Shown here: positions 27,101 to 33,925 of the stretch, piece by piece | How positions within the stretch are numbered: position 1 is the first letter of the stretch | How the letters are laid out: every line of letters starts with the position of its first letter | Assembly: GCA_944325075.1 (NCBI GenBank) | Contig: CALUYU010000007.1 | Span: 1 to 53,473, forward strand | Source: Candidatus Gastranaerophilales bacterium | GTDB taxonomy: Bacteria > Cyanobacteriota > Vampirovibrionia > Gastranaerophilales > Gastranaerophilaceae | Reading direction: 5' to 3' | DNA length: 53,473 bases | Made by a program: the position numbers and the translations under genes | Notes under the pieces: model-generated | Databases searched by the model: none | The model's input: only the letters and a program-made list of their open reading frames with translations | Told to the model about the DNA's origin: nothing

Positions 27101-28370
27101 GGGACTATTTTATGCAAATTTAAATGATCCTGAAAAGTTCGATTATAGAAAAAGAGCGTTTATAGTCTTAAATCCAAATACACCTCCAACAAATGAGGCT
27201 GTAAATAATTACGATTATTCATATGTAAGTTCAAAGGCCGTTGCAAGAGGTGAAGCACTAAATTCTGCTTTCTATAAAGCAATTGAAAGTCTTGTTGATT
27301 CCGGACGGAAAGATTCTAAAGGCAAATTTGTTATAATGCCTGCAGATAAAGAAAAAATCTTTAATCAAATAAAAGATATTGTTTCTGTTCTTGCCGGCGG
27401 AGAATATAAGGGTGTTGACTTTGAAGCTGATAATTTTGGTGTTGAGGAAGTTCATAAACTAATAAAAATAGTTATAGATGAATTGGCACGTATTAGTCCC
27501 GGATTAATAAACGGCAGAAAGGAACAATTATTTGCAGAAACATTTGAAAAGTCTATTGATCCTGCCCTAAATAACTCTTTGGGTATGGATAAGTTCCTGA
27601 TTAATGCTCCTGGCATACCAACAACATATGCCGGAGATGACCTTGGATCTACCGGATATGAAACAAAAACTAAAAATACTTTCCTTAAAAACCGTTCAGC
27701 AGTTCACCATGAATGGTATAATAAATATCCGTTTATTAAAAAACGTAAGGATGAAAAAGACCAGGTTAAACTAATGAGATCCAGACCGGTATTACATGCA
27801 TTAAATGACGGAGCTCCATTCCTATTGAAAGAGCAGCACGGCAGCGGGCAAAATGTAACTGCATTGTTCAGATATGCTCCTGATGGAAATGCGGTTCTCT
27901 CATTGTTCAACACGGCCGGAACTACACATACATTTGATAAGTATTCTGATCCATATAACAATCCGGTTTATCTTGACGGCAATAAAATTGACTTAAGTGT
28001 TCAGGATGATTTCACCGGACTTCACGCTGGTTTGAGGCCTGGCATGGAATTTATAAATGCTAATGATCCTGATGACAAATATTATGTATTCAACAAGGGC
28101 GGCGACGATAACTACTATCTTGCTAAAGATGAAAATTGCTCCACTCCAATTGTGTTGAGGGATAATACATTAACTCTTTACCATGCTTCTGATTGGTTAA
28201 AAGGTCTTGACCACAAGTTTTTGAACAAAGTTAAAAAAGCAAAAGAGGATCATACCTCATTTTGTGGAAGTAAGATTTTTGTAAACAAGCAGTATAATAT
28301 TGCTCCGCCTAAATATAATAATGCAGAAAATGTTATAAAAGGCGAAAAGCTGGTATTATTAAGTGAATAA
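24153..28370 (+). CDS. giant GH13 (alpha-amylase superfamily)-like protein
   Basis: This 1405-residue protein has no signal peptide or membrane segment, so it is probably cytoplasmic. The four alpha-amylase regions can be picked out. Region I is TIVADSAFTSEG (about D268). Region II is DWRIDAAKDF with the nucleophile candidate D807. Region III is YIVAEVTDE with acid/base candidate E856. Region IV is FVDNHDKP with D971. The C-terminal 200 residues resemble a beta-sandwich domain (GLRPGMEF ... TPIVLRDNTLTLYHAS). The N-terminal 140 residues look like a beta-rich E-set/CBM48-like module. Regions I and II are about 540 residues apart, far more than usual. Start is GTG 24153 after AAGGAG. A role in storage glucan or maltooligosaccharide metabolism is inference. 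Confidence 0.7.
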   Translation: MKVSLNDKFRAIKQTNFTGFNIKKDEYGEKYYEWSYPYDPQRYDCYLELYSVVPDKNGDYDTNGFTKIKNPRNKSEAIQLKPGLNKIDLAYDFRIPENAPFAYHYSLVPKANKDALPIYKIDAGDILDKRVPGDGEKIFNLVIPISSGATEAGAAILICADNYDPRFIYDKNGKIIPNPNAESSLGVFKNFANHVGGTLAGVEHSLDEGGLDVYNRIFLLPHTSGDRTSAAGYWLESGFQFSSAVDNVDTFTKLQRKLFAKGKTIVADSAFTSEGMSGIHIQSILKNGEDDVFFDWFKCGSLKDMTAKIGAFGKKNKYIRHKLINAPFDTVQNTDGKVRLVPNKKYNKDEPTYVQVYNIDQASQDQILDNMHKIDKYGKPNGSNPLTYGTHNDTLIAYSFPIDPKVYEENVKRFNEFNRRLPNGQFISINSYEATRILTKFERFEFENKIEGGFYTWDANVDIAKFDYTFSNEDAEEAMHLLPDKRKEFFDKKAQKQSEVLDYAVSSLKYWTKKTNQILNLYVAQTLKGIDTQNADKALKLINEKISKKYLPEKLSYNINRSVVDNVLKEDYILHGAESFYNFQESILNGIMSYPLESTEVGKDILALFSTPYITNRATSPKDIGKSRFELLRSKNPHLTPQYEKIYNQTTAMYTGAMYKFSRDVIDKINDKLPKDLKLNRNDDTSSYGKYVLPIITQEIAKFAVVRGLFPDVKYTMNRETGGISYDYDALRSKSLKSLHIIGASQRDEAQELVSKLNSGIKRISENDKNNLAEAVYRMIDGTNLKSFEMAEMIVDRTKGGIDWRIDAAKDFSNMDSLRNLDDTFEDNWDRVIDIIGTLAEKGIRKENPNAYIVAEVTDEVDLHSLGAGEDSERFVYKKGKNENGVYEYRNDLVRKLLREAKVDAVANYSHYFTDIGQIFGKRGEDGNDYGENQDYRMNNVFRRGEGGEEFLYSGPYSSILNSYTFVDNHDKPRILHILSLDMGLFYANLNDPEKFDYRKRAFIVLNPNTPPTNEAVNNYDYSYVSSKAVARGEALNSAFYKAIESLVDSGRKDSKGKFVIMPADKEKIFNQIKDIVSVLAGGEYKGVDFEADNFGVEEVHKLIKIVIDELARISPGLINGRKEQLFAETFEKSIDPALNNSLGMDKFLINAPGIPTTYAGDDLGSTGYETKTKNTFLKNRSAVHHEWYNKYPFIKKRKDEKDQVKLMRSRPVLHALNDGAPFLLKEQHGSGQNVTALFRYAPDGNAVLSLFNTAGTTHTFDKYSDPYNNPVYLDGNKIDLSVQDDFTGLHAGLRPGMEFINANDPDDKYYVFNKGGDDNYYLAKDENCSTPIVLRDNTLTLYHASDWLKGLDHKFLNKVKKAKEDHTSFCGSKIFVNKQYNIAPPKYNNAENVIKGEKLVLLSE

Positions 28371-28481
28371 GGATCTTGGCTTTACTGCATTGCCTGGATG
28401 TGTAACTGCAATATGGCAGAAGTCTTAGCATGTGTCGGAAAAATATTTAATTTGCGAAAACATGTAAATGAAATCACTGAC

Positions 28482-28510
28482 TTGCATTGAGCGTGGAATA
28501 TTGTTATAAT
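28482..28510 (+). promoter_or_regulatory. strong promoter reading antisense into the membrane-protein gene
   Basis: TTGCAT (28482-28487), 17 bases, TATAAT (28505-28510). Downstream, GAGGAAAAATATT precedes an ATG at 28579 that encodes only MSIKETDL before TAG. The whole unit runs antisense to the 3' end of the gene at 28558-28962. Confidence 0.5.
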
Positions 28511-28557
28511 TTTTATTGGTTTTGAACTCAAAGATTACAAGCAAAACGCGTTTGATT

Positions 28558-28962
28558 TTAATCATTGAGGAAAAATATTATGTCCATTAAAGAAACTGAT
28601 TTATAGATCAAATAAAACGATAACGGTATAGAAAGAATACTCGGCCAGCATATAAGATCCGCAATTTGTTTGTTTCCGTTTATTTGATTATATCCGTTAA
28701 TTTTTCCGAGTTTTCGAAAAATAATTTCTAAAATTCCTGCGGCAATCACGGTTAAAATAAACCAAAAGTATATAATATACCAGTACATAATGTGTGCGCC
28801 TTCTGAATAAAAGCACCAGAATGCACTATCAGTACAGAATTTTGGATAAATTAAAAAATTATAAATAGCAAGGGAAAAAAGTACTATATGAAATACCCAC
28901 GGAGAATATGCCAAAATATTAAGACTATAAAATTTGCTAAGAGGATATATTTTTAATTTCAT
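28558..28962 (-). CDS. small membrane protein, tandem paralogue A
   Basis: 134 residues with about four hydrophobic segments and no recognised family. It is a paralogue of the protein at 29029-29421. The central 41 residues, from YFWFILTV to QIADLIC, are identical in both, while the ends have diverged. TATAAC ends six bases before ATG 28962, so it may be leaderless. Its location beside a DUF6973-like gene makes an immunity or accessory membrane role possible, but this is inference. Its 3' end is overlapped by an antisense promoter unit. Confidence 0.7.
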   Translation of the reverse strand: MKLKIYPLSKFYSLNILAYSPWVFHIVLFSLAIYNFLIYPKFCTDSAFWCFYSEGAHIMYWYIIYFWFILTVIAAGILEIIFRKLGKINGYNQINGNKQIADLICWPSILSIPLSFYLIYKSVSLMDIIFFLND

Positions 28963-29028
28963 ATAATAGTTATACTACAAGAAAATAGGGAAATTCAATA
29001 TATGAATAAGAATTACAATTAAAAAAAG

Positions 29029-29421
29029 TTATAAAATTTTCATTAATAATGAAATGCATCTATAAAAAATATAGTATGATAACAGAATAAAAGCTATGCT
29101 TCCCAAACATATAAGATCCGCAATTTGTTTGTTTCCGTTTATTTGATTATATCCGTTAATTTTTCCAAGTTTTCGAAAAATAATTTCTAAAATTCCTGCG
29201 GCAATCACGGTTAAAATAAACCAAAAGTAAAAAATATAACAGCCACTAATAAGAGCAACACCATTAAAAAGACCTAAAATAGGTTTATCTATATAAAAGT
29301 TTGTAAAGATCAGGAAGCATAAAACTGCAAGAATAAGCAACAAAATATGAAACACCCAGCAAGAATAACCAAGAATATTCAAAGTATAAAATTTGCTCAT
29401 AGGATACAATTTCAGTTTCAT
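29029..29421 (-). CDS. small membrane protein, tandem paralogue B
   Basis: 130 residues, about four hydrophobic segments, unknown family. It starts MKLKLYPMSKFYTLNILGY, closely matching paralogue A. The central stretch is identical to A in protein and nearly so in DNA, whereas the loops around residues 40-65 and the C-terminus differ strongly. Its start codon lies 39 bases from the divergent start of the DUF6973-like gene, so the two genes share one small control region. Confidence 0.72.
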   Translation of the reverse strand: MKLKLYPMSKFYTLNILGYSCWVFHILLLILAVLCFLIFTNFYIDKPILGLFNGVALISGCYIFYFWFILTVIAAGILEIIFRKLGKINGYNQINGNKQIADLICLGSIAFILLSYYIFYRCISLLMKIL

Positions 29422-29460
29422 ACTATTGTAACTATATAAAAAACAAGGAGAAAATTCAAT

Positions 29461-30267
29461 ATGAATAAAAAGTACGATGTTTTATGGAATATAGAACAAC
29501 TTGGCCCAGTTGATGAATATAAAAAAGAAATTTATAATGATACAATTTATTATCAAAAAAAATTTGGATTTGAAAAAAGTGCGGACCCTACCCATGCAAC
29601 GTGGAATAATGAAGCAGATGCATTTAAACATGGTTACATGCAAGCTTGGGGGACATTTGTCAATGGCGAATTATTTGCAAAATTAGGGGGACAACTTCAT
29701 GAGCGTAATGGTAATTTGTATATGGGACAACCGACAAATGAAGAAAATATGGATTTATGGAATAACGAAGTTGGTTTAAGAATTGGAAAGAAACTCAAAA
29801 GAGAAATAAAGAATTATAAATCCTTTTATACTGAACGCCAAATTAAAGATATGGTAGCTGCTAAAGTTTATGAATATATAAAACGTGGCATGTTTATAAC
29901 TGATCCTAAAGATACAAGAAAGTATTATGAACTTATGCAATTATCTTCTGACCAAAAGTCTAAAGATTTAGATAAAATTGAAAAACAACAGGAAAAATTT
30001 GATTTACAAATTTCTAAAGAAAAATATTTAAAAAATAAAGAAAGAAATTCAGAAAAACGATTGTTCAGTGAACTAAAAAGAGAACTTAAGAATTTGAAAG
30101 ATATTTATTCGTTAGATCTAAAAACAAAAAATGGTAAGCGTTTTCACTTCCAATCTGGAAAAATTCCAGCTAATACTTCAGTTATTAGTCAATCTAGATT
30201 TACTATAAATACTCATAATTATAATGATTTGGCGAAGAAAATTATTAAGATGTTAAAAAATCATTAA
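29461..30267 (+). CDS. DUF6973-like protein, candidate toxin or peptidase-type effector
   Basis: A 268-residue protein without signal peptide. Residues about 45-120 contain WNNEADAFKHGYMQAW, then GGQLHERNG and ENMDLWNNEVGLRIGKKL. From memory these match the DAFRHA...MDLHNNAVGRxIG pattern of DUF6973, a domain often found at the C-terminal ends of polymorphic toxins. Conserved His, Asp, Glu and Asn suggest an enzyme, but no activity is known to me. Residues 150-210 are Lys/Glu-rich and probably coiled coil. AAGGAGAA is the SD. The gene is very AT-rich and diverges from the tandem membrane paralogues. A terminator follows. Confidence 0.6.
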   Translation: MNKKYDVLWNIEQLGPVDEYKKEIYNDTIYYQKKFGFEKSADPTHATWNNEADAFKHGYMQAWGTFVNGELFAKLGGQLHERNGNLYMGQPTNEENMDLWNNEVGLRIGKKLKREIKNYKSFYTERQIKDMVAAKVYEYIKRGMFITDPKDTRKYYELMQLSSDQKSKDLDKIEKQQEKFDLQISKEKYLKNKERNSEKRLFSELKRELKNLKDIYSLDLKTKNGKRFHFQSGKIPANTSVISQSRFTINTHNYNDLAKKIIKMLKNH

Positions 30268-30280
30268 TTAATATTTATTA

Positions 30281-30322
30281 TAAACAATCCCTCAGGAACA
30301 TAGCCCGGAGGGATTGTTTTTA
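30281..30322. terminator. bidirectional terminator between the DUF6973-like gene and tsf
   Basis: AACAATCCCTC pairs with GAGGGATTGTT around a 14-base loop. There is a T run on the plus side and an A/T-rich flank on the other. Confidence 0.8.
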
Positions 30323-30341
30323 TTTATTATTATTTATCTGC

Positions 30342-31205
30342 TTAGCCTTTAATTTGGCTCATAACTTCATCTGCAAAGTTTTCTTGTTTCTTTTCAAGGC
30401 CTTCACCAAGCATATATCTTGTAAATGCTTTTATTTCCATTTTCCCTTCAATTAATTGTCCTATAGTTACATCCGGATTTTTTACGAAAGGTTGTTCAAG
30501 CAAGCACTTACCAGCCATTAATTTATTAACACGGCCTTCAACAATTTTTGCTCTGATTGCTTCAGGTTTCTTTTGAAGGTCTTCTTTACCCATTTCAATT
30601 TCAGTTTCATGATCGATAACTGACTGAGGAATTTCATTTCTTGAAATAAATTCAGGTGCGCTTGATGCAATATGAAGACAGATATCATTCATTAATTCGT
30701 TATCTTTTTTATCTGTTTGGATTAATACACCGATTTTGCCGTTGTGAATATAGCTTGCAGTGTTGCCTTCATAGCGTACAAATCTTCTGAAAGTAATTTT
30801 TTCACCGATAGAGGCAATTTTTTCTTTAATAATTTCTTCTACAGTTTTTCCGCATTTAGGGCAAGTTGAATTTATGAAAGCTTCAACATCGGCCGGATTA
30901 CCTTTTGCAACACCTTCAGCAAGACAATTTGCAAGTTCTTTAAATTCTTCATTTTTAGCAACAAAGTCTGTTTCGCAGTTAACTTCAACCATAGCACCGC
31001 AGTCATCTAAAACAACAGATGCAACCAAGCCTTCAGCGGCAATTCTGCCCATTTTTTTATCAGCAGAGGCAATGCCTTTTTGGCGAAGAACTTCCATTGC
31101 TTTTTCCATATCGCCGTCTGTTTCCACTAATGCTTTTTTAGCATCCATCATTCCGGCGCCGGTTTTATCTCTGAGTTCTTTAACCATTTGAGCTGTAATA
31201 TTCAT
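30342..31205 (-). CDS. tsf: translation elongation factor Ts
   Basis: Nucleotide-exchange factor for EF-Tu. 287 residues, starting with the UBA-like VKELRDKTGAGMMDAKKALVE, then the EF-Tu-contact core EVNCETDFVAKNEEFKEL and the C-terminal QPFVKNPDVTIGQLI. A CPKCG pair near residue 116 is not something I associate with EF-Ts and might bind metal. AAGGAGAG lies before the ATG. It follows rpsB in the usual order with a 106-base gap. Confidence 0.96.
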   Translation of the reverse strand: MNITAQMVKELRDKTGAGMMDAKKALVETDGDMEKAMEVLRQKGIASADKKMGRIAAEGLVASVVLDDCGAMVEVNCETDFVAKNEEFKELANCLAEGVAKGNPADVEAFINSTCPKCGKTVEEIIKEKIASIGEKITFRRFVRYEGNTASYIHNGKIGVLIQTDKKDNELMNDICLHIASSAPEFISRNEIPQSVIDHETEIEMGKEDLQKKPEAIRAKIVEGRVNKLMAGKCLLEQPFVKNPDVTIGQLIEGKMEIKAFTRYMLGEGLEKKQENFADEVMSQIKG

Positions 31206-31311
31206 TTATTCTCTCCTTTTTTATTGCCGTTATATAGTTAAGACGTTAAGTCTGAGCAATTATATTTAATTTTCAGTGCTTAACGTCTCAACATATATTT
31301 ACGACTTACAA

Positions 31312-32079
31312 TTATTCTGCAATTTTTTCTGCTTCAACGCCGGCATCTTCAGCTTTAATTTCTTCTATTTTGGCTTTCTGATTAGCGTTGTTTTCTCTTA
31401 ATTGTTTACCTTCTAAAACTGCATCTGCCAATTTTGAGGTAATCAATTTGATAGAACGTATAGCATCATCATTTCCAGGGATGATGTAGTTTATTCCATC
31501 CGGATTAGCGTTAGTGTCAGCCAAACAAATAACCGGTATACCTAATTTGTTAGCTTCCTGGATTGCGATAAGTTCTTTACCCTGATCAATAATAAATATA
31601 AGATCAGGAAGTCCTCTCATATCCTTTATACCGCCTAAAGTTTTGCTCAACTTCCCTAATTGTCTGTTTAGCTGGGCAATTTCTTTTTTAGGTAATTTTT
31701 CTGCGTGTCCGGAATTCATAAATTCTTCTAATTCTTTTAATTTATTAACACGGCCTCTTATTGTATCAAAGTTTGTAAGCATACCGCCAAGCCATCTTCT
31801 GTTAATATAATATGCGCCTGAACGTTTTGCTTCTTCTTCAACTACTTCTGAAGCTTGTTTTTTTGTTCCGACGAACAAAATGTTTTTATTTCTTGCTGCA
31901 AATTCTCTTACAACAGCGTAAGCTTCATCTAGCAATTCAGTTGTTTTACGTAAATCAATAACGTAAATCCCGTTTCTTGCTCCGTAAATATACGGTTTCA
32001 TTTTAGGGTTCCATCTTTGTGTTTGGTGTCCAAAGTGAACACCGGCTTCTAAAAGTTCAATCATTGATGCTGCTGGCAT
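31312..32079 (-). CDS. rpsB: 30S ribosomal protein S2
   Basis: Structural protein of the small ribosomal subunit. 255 residues with the S2 hallmarks [29 protein letters not shown] and [17 protein letters not shown], plus an acidic Ala/Glu-rich tail. AAGGAG precedes ATG 32079. A long leader with paired segments lies upstream, as is common for autoregulated S2 genes. Confidence 0.97.
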   Translation of the reverse strand: MPAASMIELLEAGVHFGHQTQRWNPKMKPYIYGARNGIYVIDLRKTTELLDEAYAVVREFAARNKNILFVGTKKQASEVVEEEAKRSGAYYINRRWLGGMLTNFDTIRGRVNKLKELEEFMNSGHAEKLPKKEIAQLNRQLGKLSKTLGGIKDMRGLPDLIFIIDQGKELIAIQEANKLGIPVICLADTNANPDGINYIIPGNDDAIRSIKLITSKLADAVLEGKQLRENNANQKAKIEEIKAEDAGVEAEKIAE

Positions 32080-32094
32080 CTTTTTTCTCCTTAT

Positions 32095-32260
32095 AATTTA
32101 GTGTACTACGGGTTAAAAAGTTCCATCCGGAAACTTTGTGAATATAATTAGTGTAAATCTGTTCCCTTATGGGTTTAAGGTTCCTTTGATTTGACTACTA
32201 ACCCGGACTAGGGCTATGCCTATCAAACATATTTAACCACTTGTAAAATAGCATAAACAT
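32095..32260 (-). promoter_or_regulatory. possible structured leader of rpsB
   Basis: Read on the minus strand, the region contains AAAGTTTCCGGATGGAACTTT (6-bp stem), CCTTA...TAAGG, and two GGGTTAGTAG / AACCCGTAGT-like segments. This suggests a folded 5' UTR for S2 autoregulation. I do not recognise a named S2 leader motif, so only the presence of pairing is claimed. Confidence 0.35.
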
Positions 32261-32334
32261 GCTTTTTATGCAAATTCAATATTTATTTTTGTTACAAATG
32301 CCTTAAAATTTAATATTTCCGACACTTTAGGGGG

Positions 32335-32363
32335 TTGAAAATCATTATAAAATCTGCTATAAT
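32335..32363 (+). promoter_or_regulatory. promoter of the 47-aa gene
   Basis: TTGAAA (32335-32340), a 17-base spacer and TATAAT (32358-32363). The SD AAGGAG follows at 32376-32381. Confidence 0.75.
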
Positions 32364-32388
32364 GGTAACAACATAAAGGAGTATGTCA

Positions 32389-32532
32389 ATGAATGACTTA
32401 AAAATAAAGGAAATTAGCGGTTTTGTTGAAAACGGTGTTGAAAAAACAAAACTTGTTTTTTCTGAAGCCGATGTAGAGACTGAAATTATACTTGAAGGAT
32501 CCGGCGCAATTAAAGTTCCTGTTCAGGCGTAA
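32389..32532 (+). CDS. 47-residue protein of unknown function
   Basis: A complete small gene. It has a near-consensus promoter, SD AAGGAG seven bases before ATG 32389, and 47 codons of balanced composition (MNDLKIKEISGFVENGV ... GSGAIKVPVQA). The in-frame ATG 32383 is too close to the SD. The peptide has no signal sequence or membrane segment and reads like a small beta-strand domain. Its last 23 bases overlap the convergent exported-protein gene on the minus strand. Confidence 0.72.
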   Translation: MNDLKIKEISGFVENGVEKTKLVFSEADVETEIILEGSGAIKVPVQA

Positions 32533-33172
32533 CGTTTTCTGTGTTATTATCTATCGGTGTATATTCATAATTTGGAAGATCTTCTTCTTCATCTTTGTCT
32601 GATTTAAGTTTAAATTTTAACAAAAATATGTCACCGGTTAGAATTGATAATTCTTGTCCGTTTTCTATGTATGAAAATGCTGAATTTTCATATACATTGA
32701 CGGCTGATGATTTTAATCTGTTCCCTTCTTCATTTTTTACGGCACCTTCTACTGCGTTATAGCCTAAACTCAAACCCTTTACAAAAAATCCGCCGACAGT
32801 CAGTCCGGCATTTTTAACCAATCCTTTTTTGTCTAAAGGCATTCCATATTTTCCTTTGTAGTTTTCAGGGAAAGTGTGAACCTGGCCTGATTTATCAGTA
32901 TAGGTTTCCGGTATGAAAGAAAATGTTGCATCTCTTTTAAGTCGTTTTGGTGATACGACGTCAGTTGTTTTTCCTGAAAGAATGAATCCTTTTTCTAAAA
33001 CCAAATCATCCAATTCTGCTTCTTCCAAAACTTTTACTTCCATTTTTTCAACCGGATTTTCTGTTGAAAACGGGGTTAAAGCTTCAACTTTTACATTTTT
33101 TGCAATTGCTGCCGCTGAGGTCATTACCAGTATTGCAGAACATAAAAACAGCTTTTTAAAAATTTCTCTCAT
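32510..33172 (-). CDS. exported protein, paralogue of its upstream neighbour
   Basis: 220 residues. A cleavable signal peptide (FKKLFLCSAILVMTSAAAIA) is followed by KVEALTPFSTENP, LEKGFILSGKT and a charged, Glu/Asp/Asn-rich C-terminus. The TPF-x(2,3)-NP and GFI-x-GK elements recur in the protein at 33191-33817, so the two are tandem paralogues. Probably periplasmic or surface-located; no domain name comes to mind. SD AAAGGG/GGAAG. Convergent overlap with the 47-aa gene. Confidence 0.8.
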   Translation of the reverse strand: MREIFKKLFLCSAILVMTSAAAIAKNVKVEALTPFSTENPVEKMEVKVLEEAELDDLVLEKGFILSGKTTDVVSPKRLKRDATFSFIPETYTDKSGQVHTFPENYKGKYGMPLDKKGLVKNAGLTVGGFFVKGLSLGYNAVEGAVKNEEGNRLKSSAVNVYENSAFSYIENGQELSILTGDIFLLKFKLKSDKDEEEDLPNYEYTPIDNNTENVTPEQEL

Positions 33173-33190
33173 CTTCCGGCCCTTTTTATC

Positions 33191-33817
33191 TTATCTTAAA
33201 AACTCTCCATTACGGTTTTTTAAAATATTATTAAGCGGCATTGCAGGGTTATAAAGATTTGTAGAATCCATTGTACTTAAATCTGTTACCGGCAAACCAG
33301 GTAATTTTTTAGCGAATGGTTTTTGGGACTCAATTGTTGCGGGTTCCATTGAGTCTATAACAATATTTGTTGCAGTTTCTGTTACATTTTGCGGCATTTC
33401 TGTTTTTTTAGGAACTACATCCTTAAATTCCATTACAAACATCTGCCCTTTATTAATATTAACAGAAGTACCCTGGTTTACTCTTACTACCTGACCATTG
33501 TTGTTTACAATGCCGTCAAATATCCCGTATGTCTGTGGTTCAAACTGGCCTTCTTCATTATGGATATTTATAAAGCTGTATGGTACAAATGCCAGCATTC
33601 CGTTTTGAAGAACAACTTTCCCTTTTACGATAAAACCTTCAAATAATACAATATCATCTGTTACCTGAATATTACTGTTAATTTTTACAGCTATTTCTGA
33701 CGGTGGATTTGTATTGTTAAAAGGTGTAATTGCTGTTACGGGAACTGTTTTTGCAAATACTGTCTGCCCAATTGTCATTGCTATAACTGCTGCCAGGCTT
33801 ATAAAAATTTTTTTCAT
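33191..33817 (-). CDS. exported protein, paralogue of its downstream neighbour
   Basis: About 208 residues from ATG 33817. The frame is open further upstream, but AGGAGT stands correctly before this ATG and the signal peptide (KKIFISLAAVIAMTIGQTVFA) begins here. The mature part has VPVTAITPFNNTNPPSEIAVKI and LFEGFIVKGKVVLQNG, shared with the protein at 32510-33172. The last third is Pro/Thr/Asn-rich. Gap to the neighbour is 18 bases, so the two are co-transcribed. Function unknown. Confidence 0.8.
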   Translation of the reverse strand: MKKIFISLAAVIAMTIGQTVFAKTVPVTAITPFNNTNPPSEIAVKINSNIQVTDDIVLFEGFIVKGKVVLQNGMLAFVPYSFINIHNEEGQFEPQTYGIFDGIVNNNGQVVRVNQGTSVNINKGQMFVMEFKDVVPKKTEMPQNVTETATNIVIDSMEPATIESQKPFAKKLPGLPVTDLSTMDSTNLYNPAMPLNNILKNRNGEFLR

Positions 33818-33925
33818 ATTAACTACTCCTAGGATATGTTTCTTTATGTTCATTCTAACATACGATAGGCTTTCCGTCAATATATATAATTTTGCATTGC
33901 TGAATTACTGCGAAATTTATTTTGA

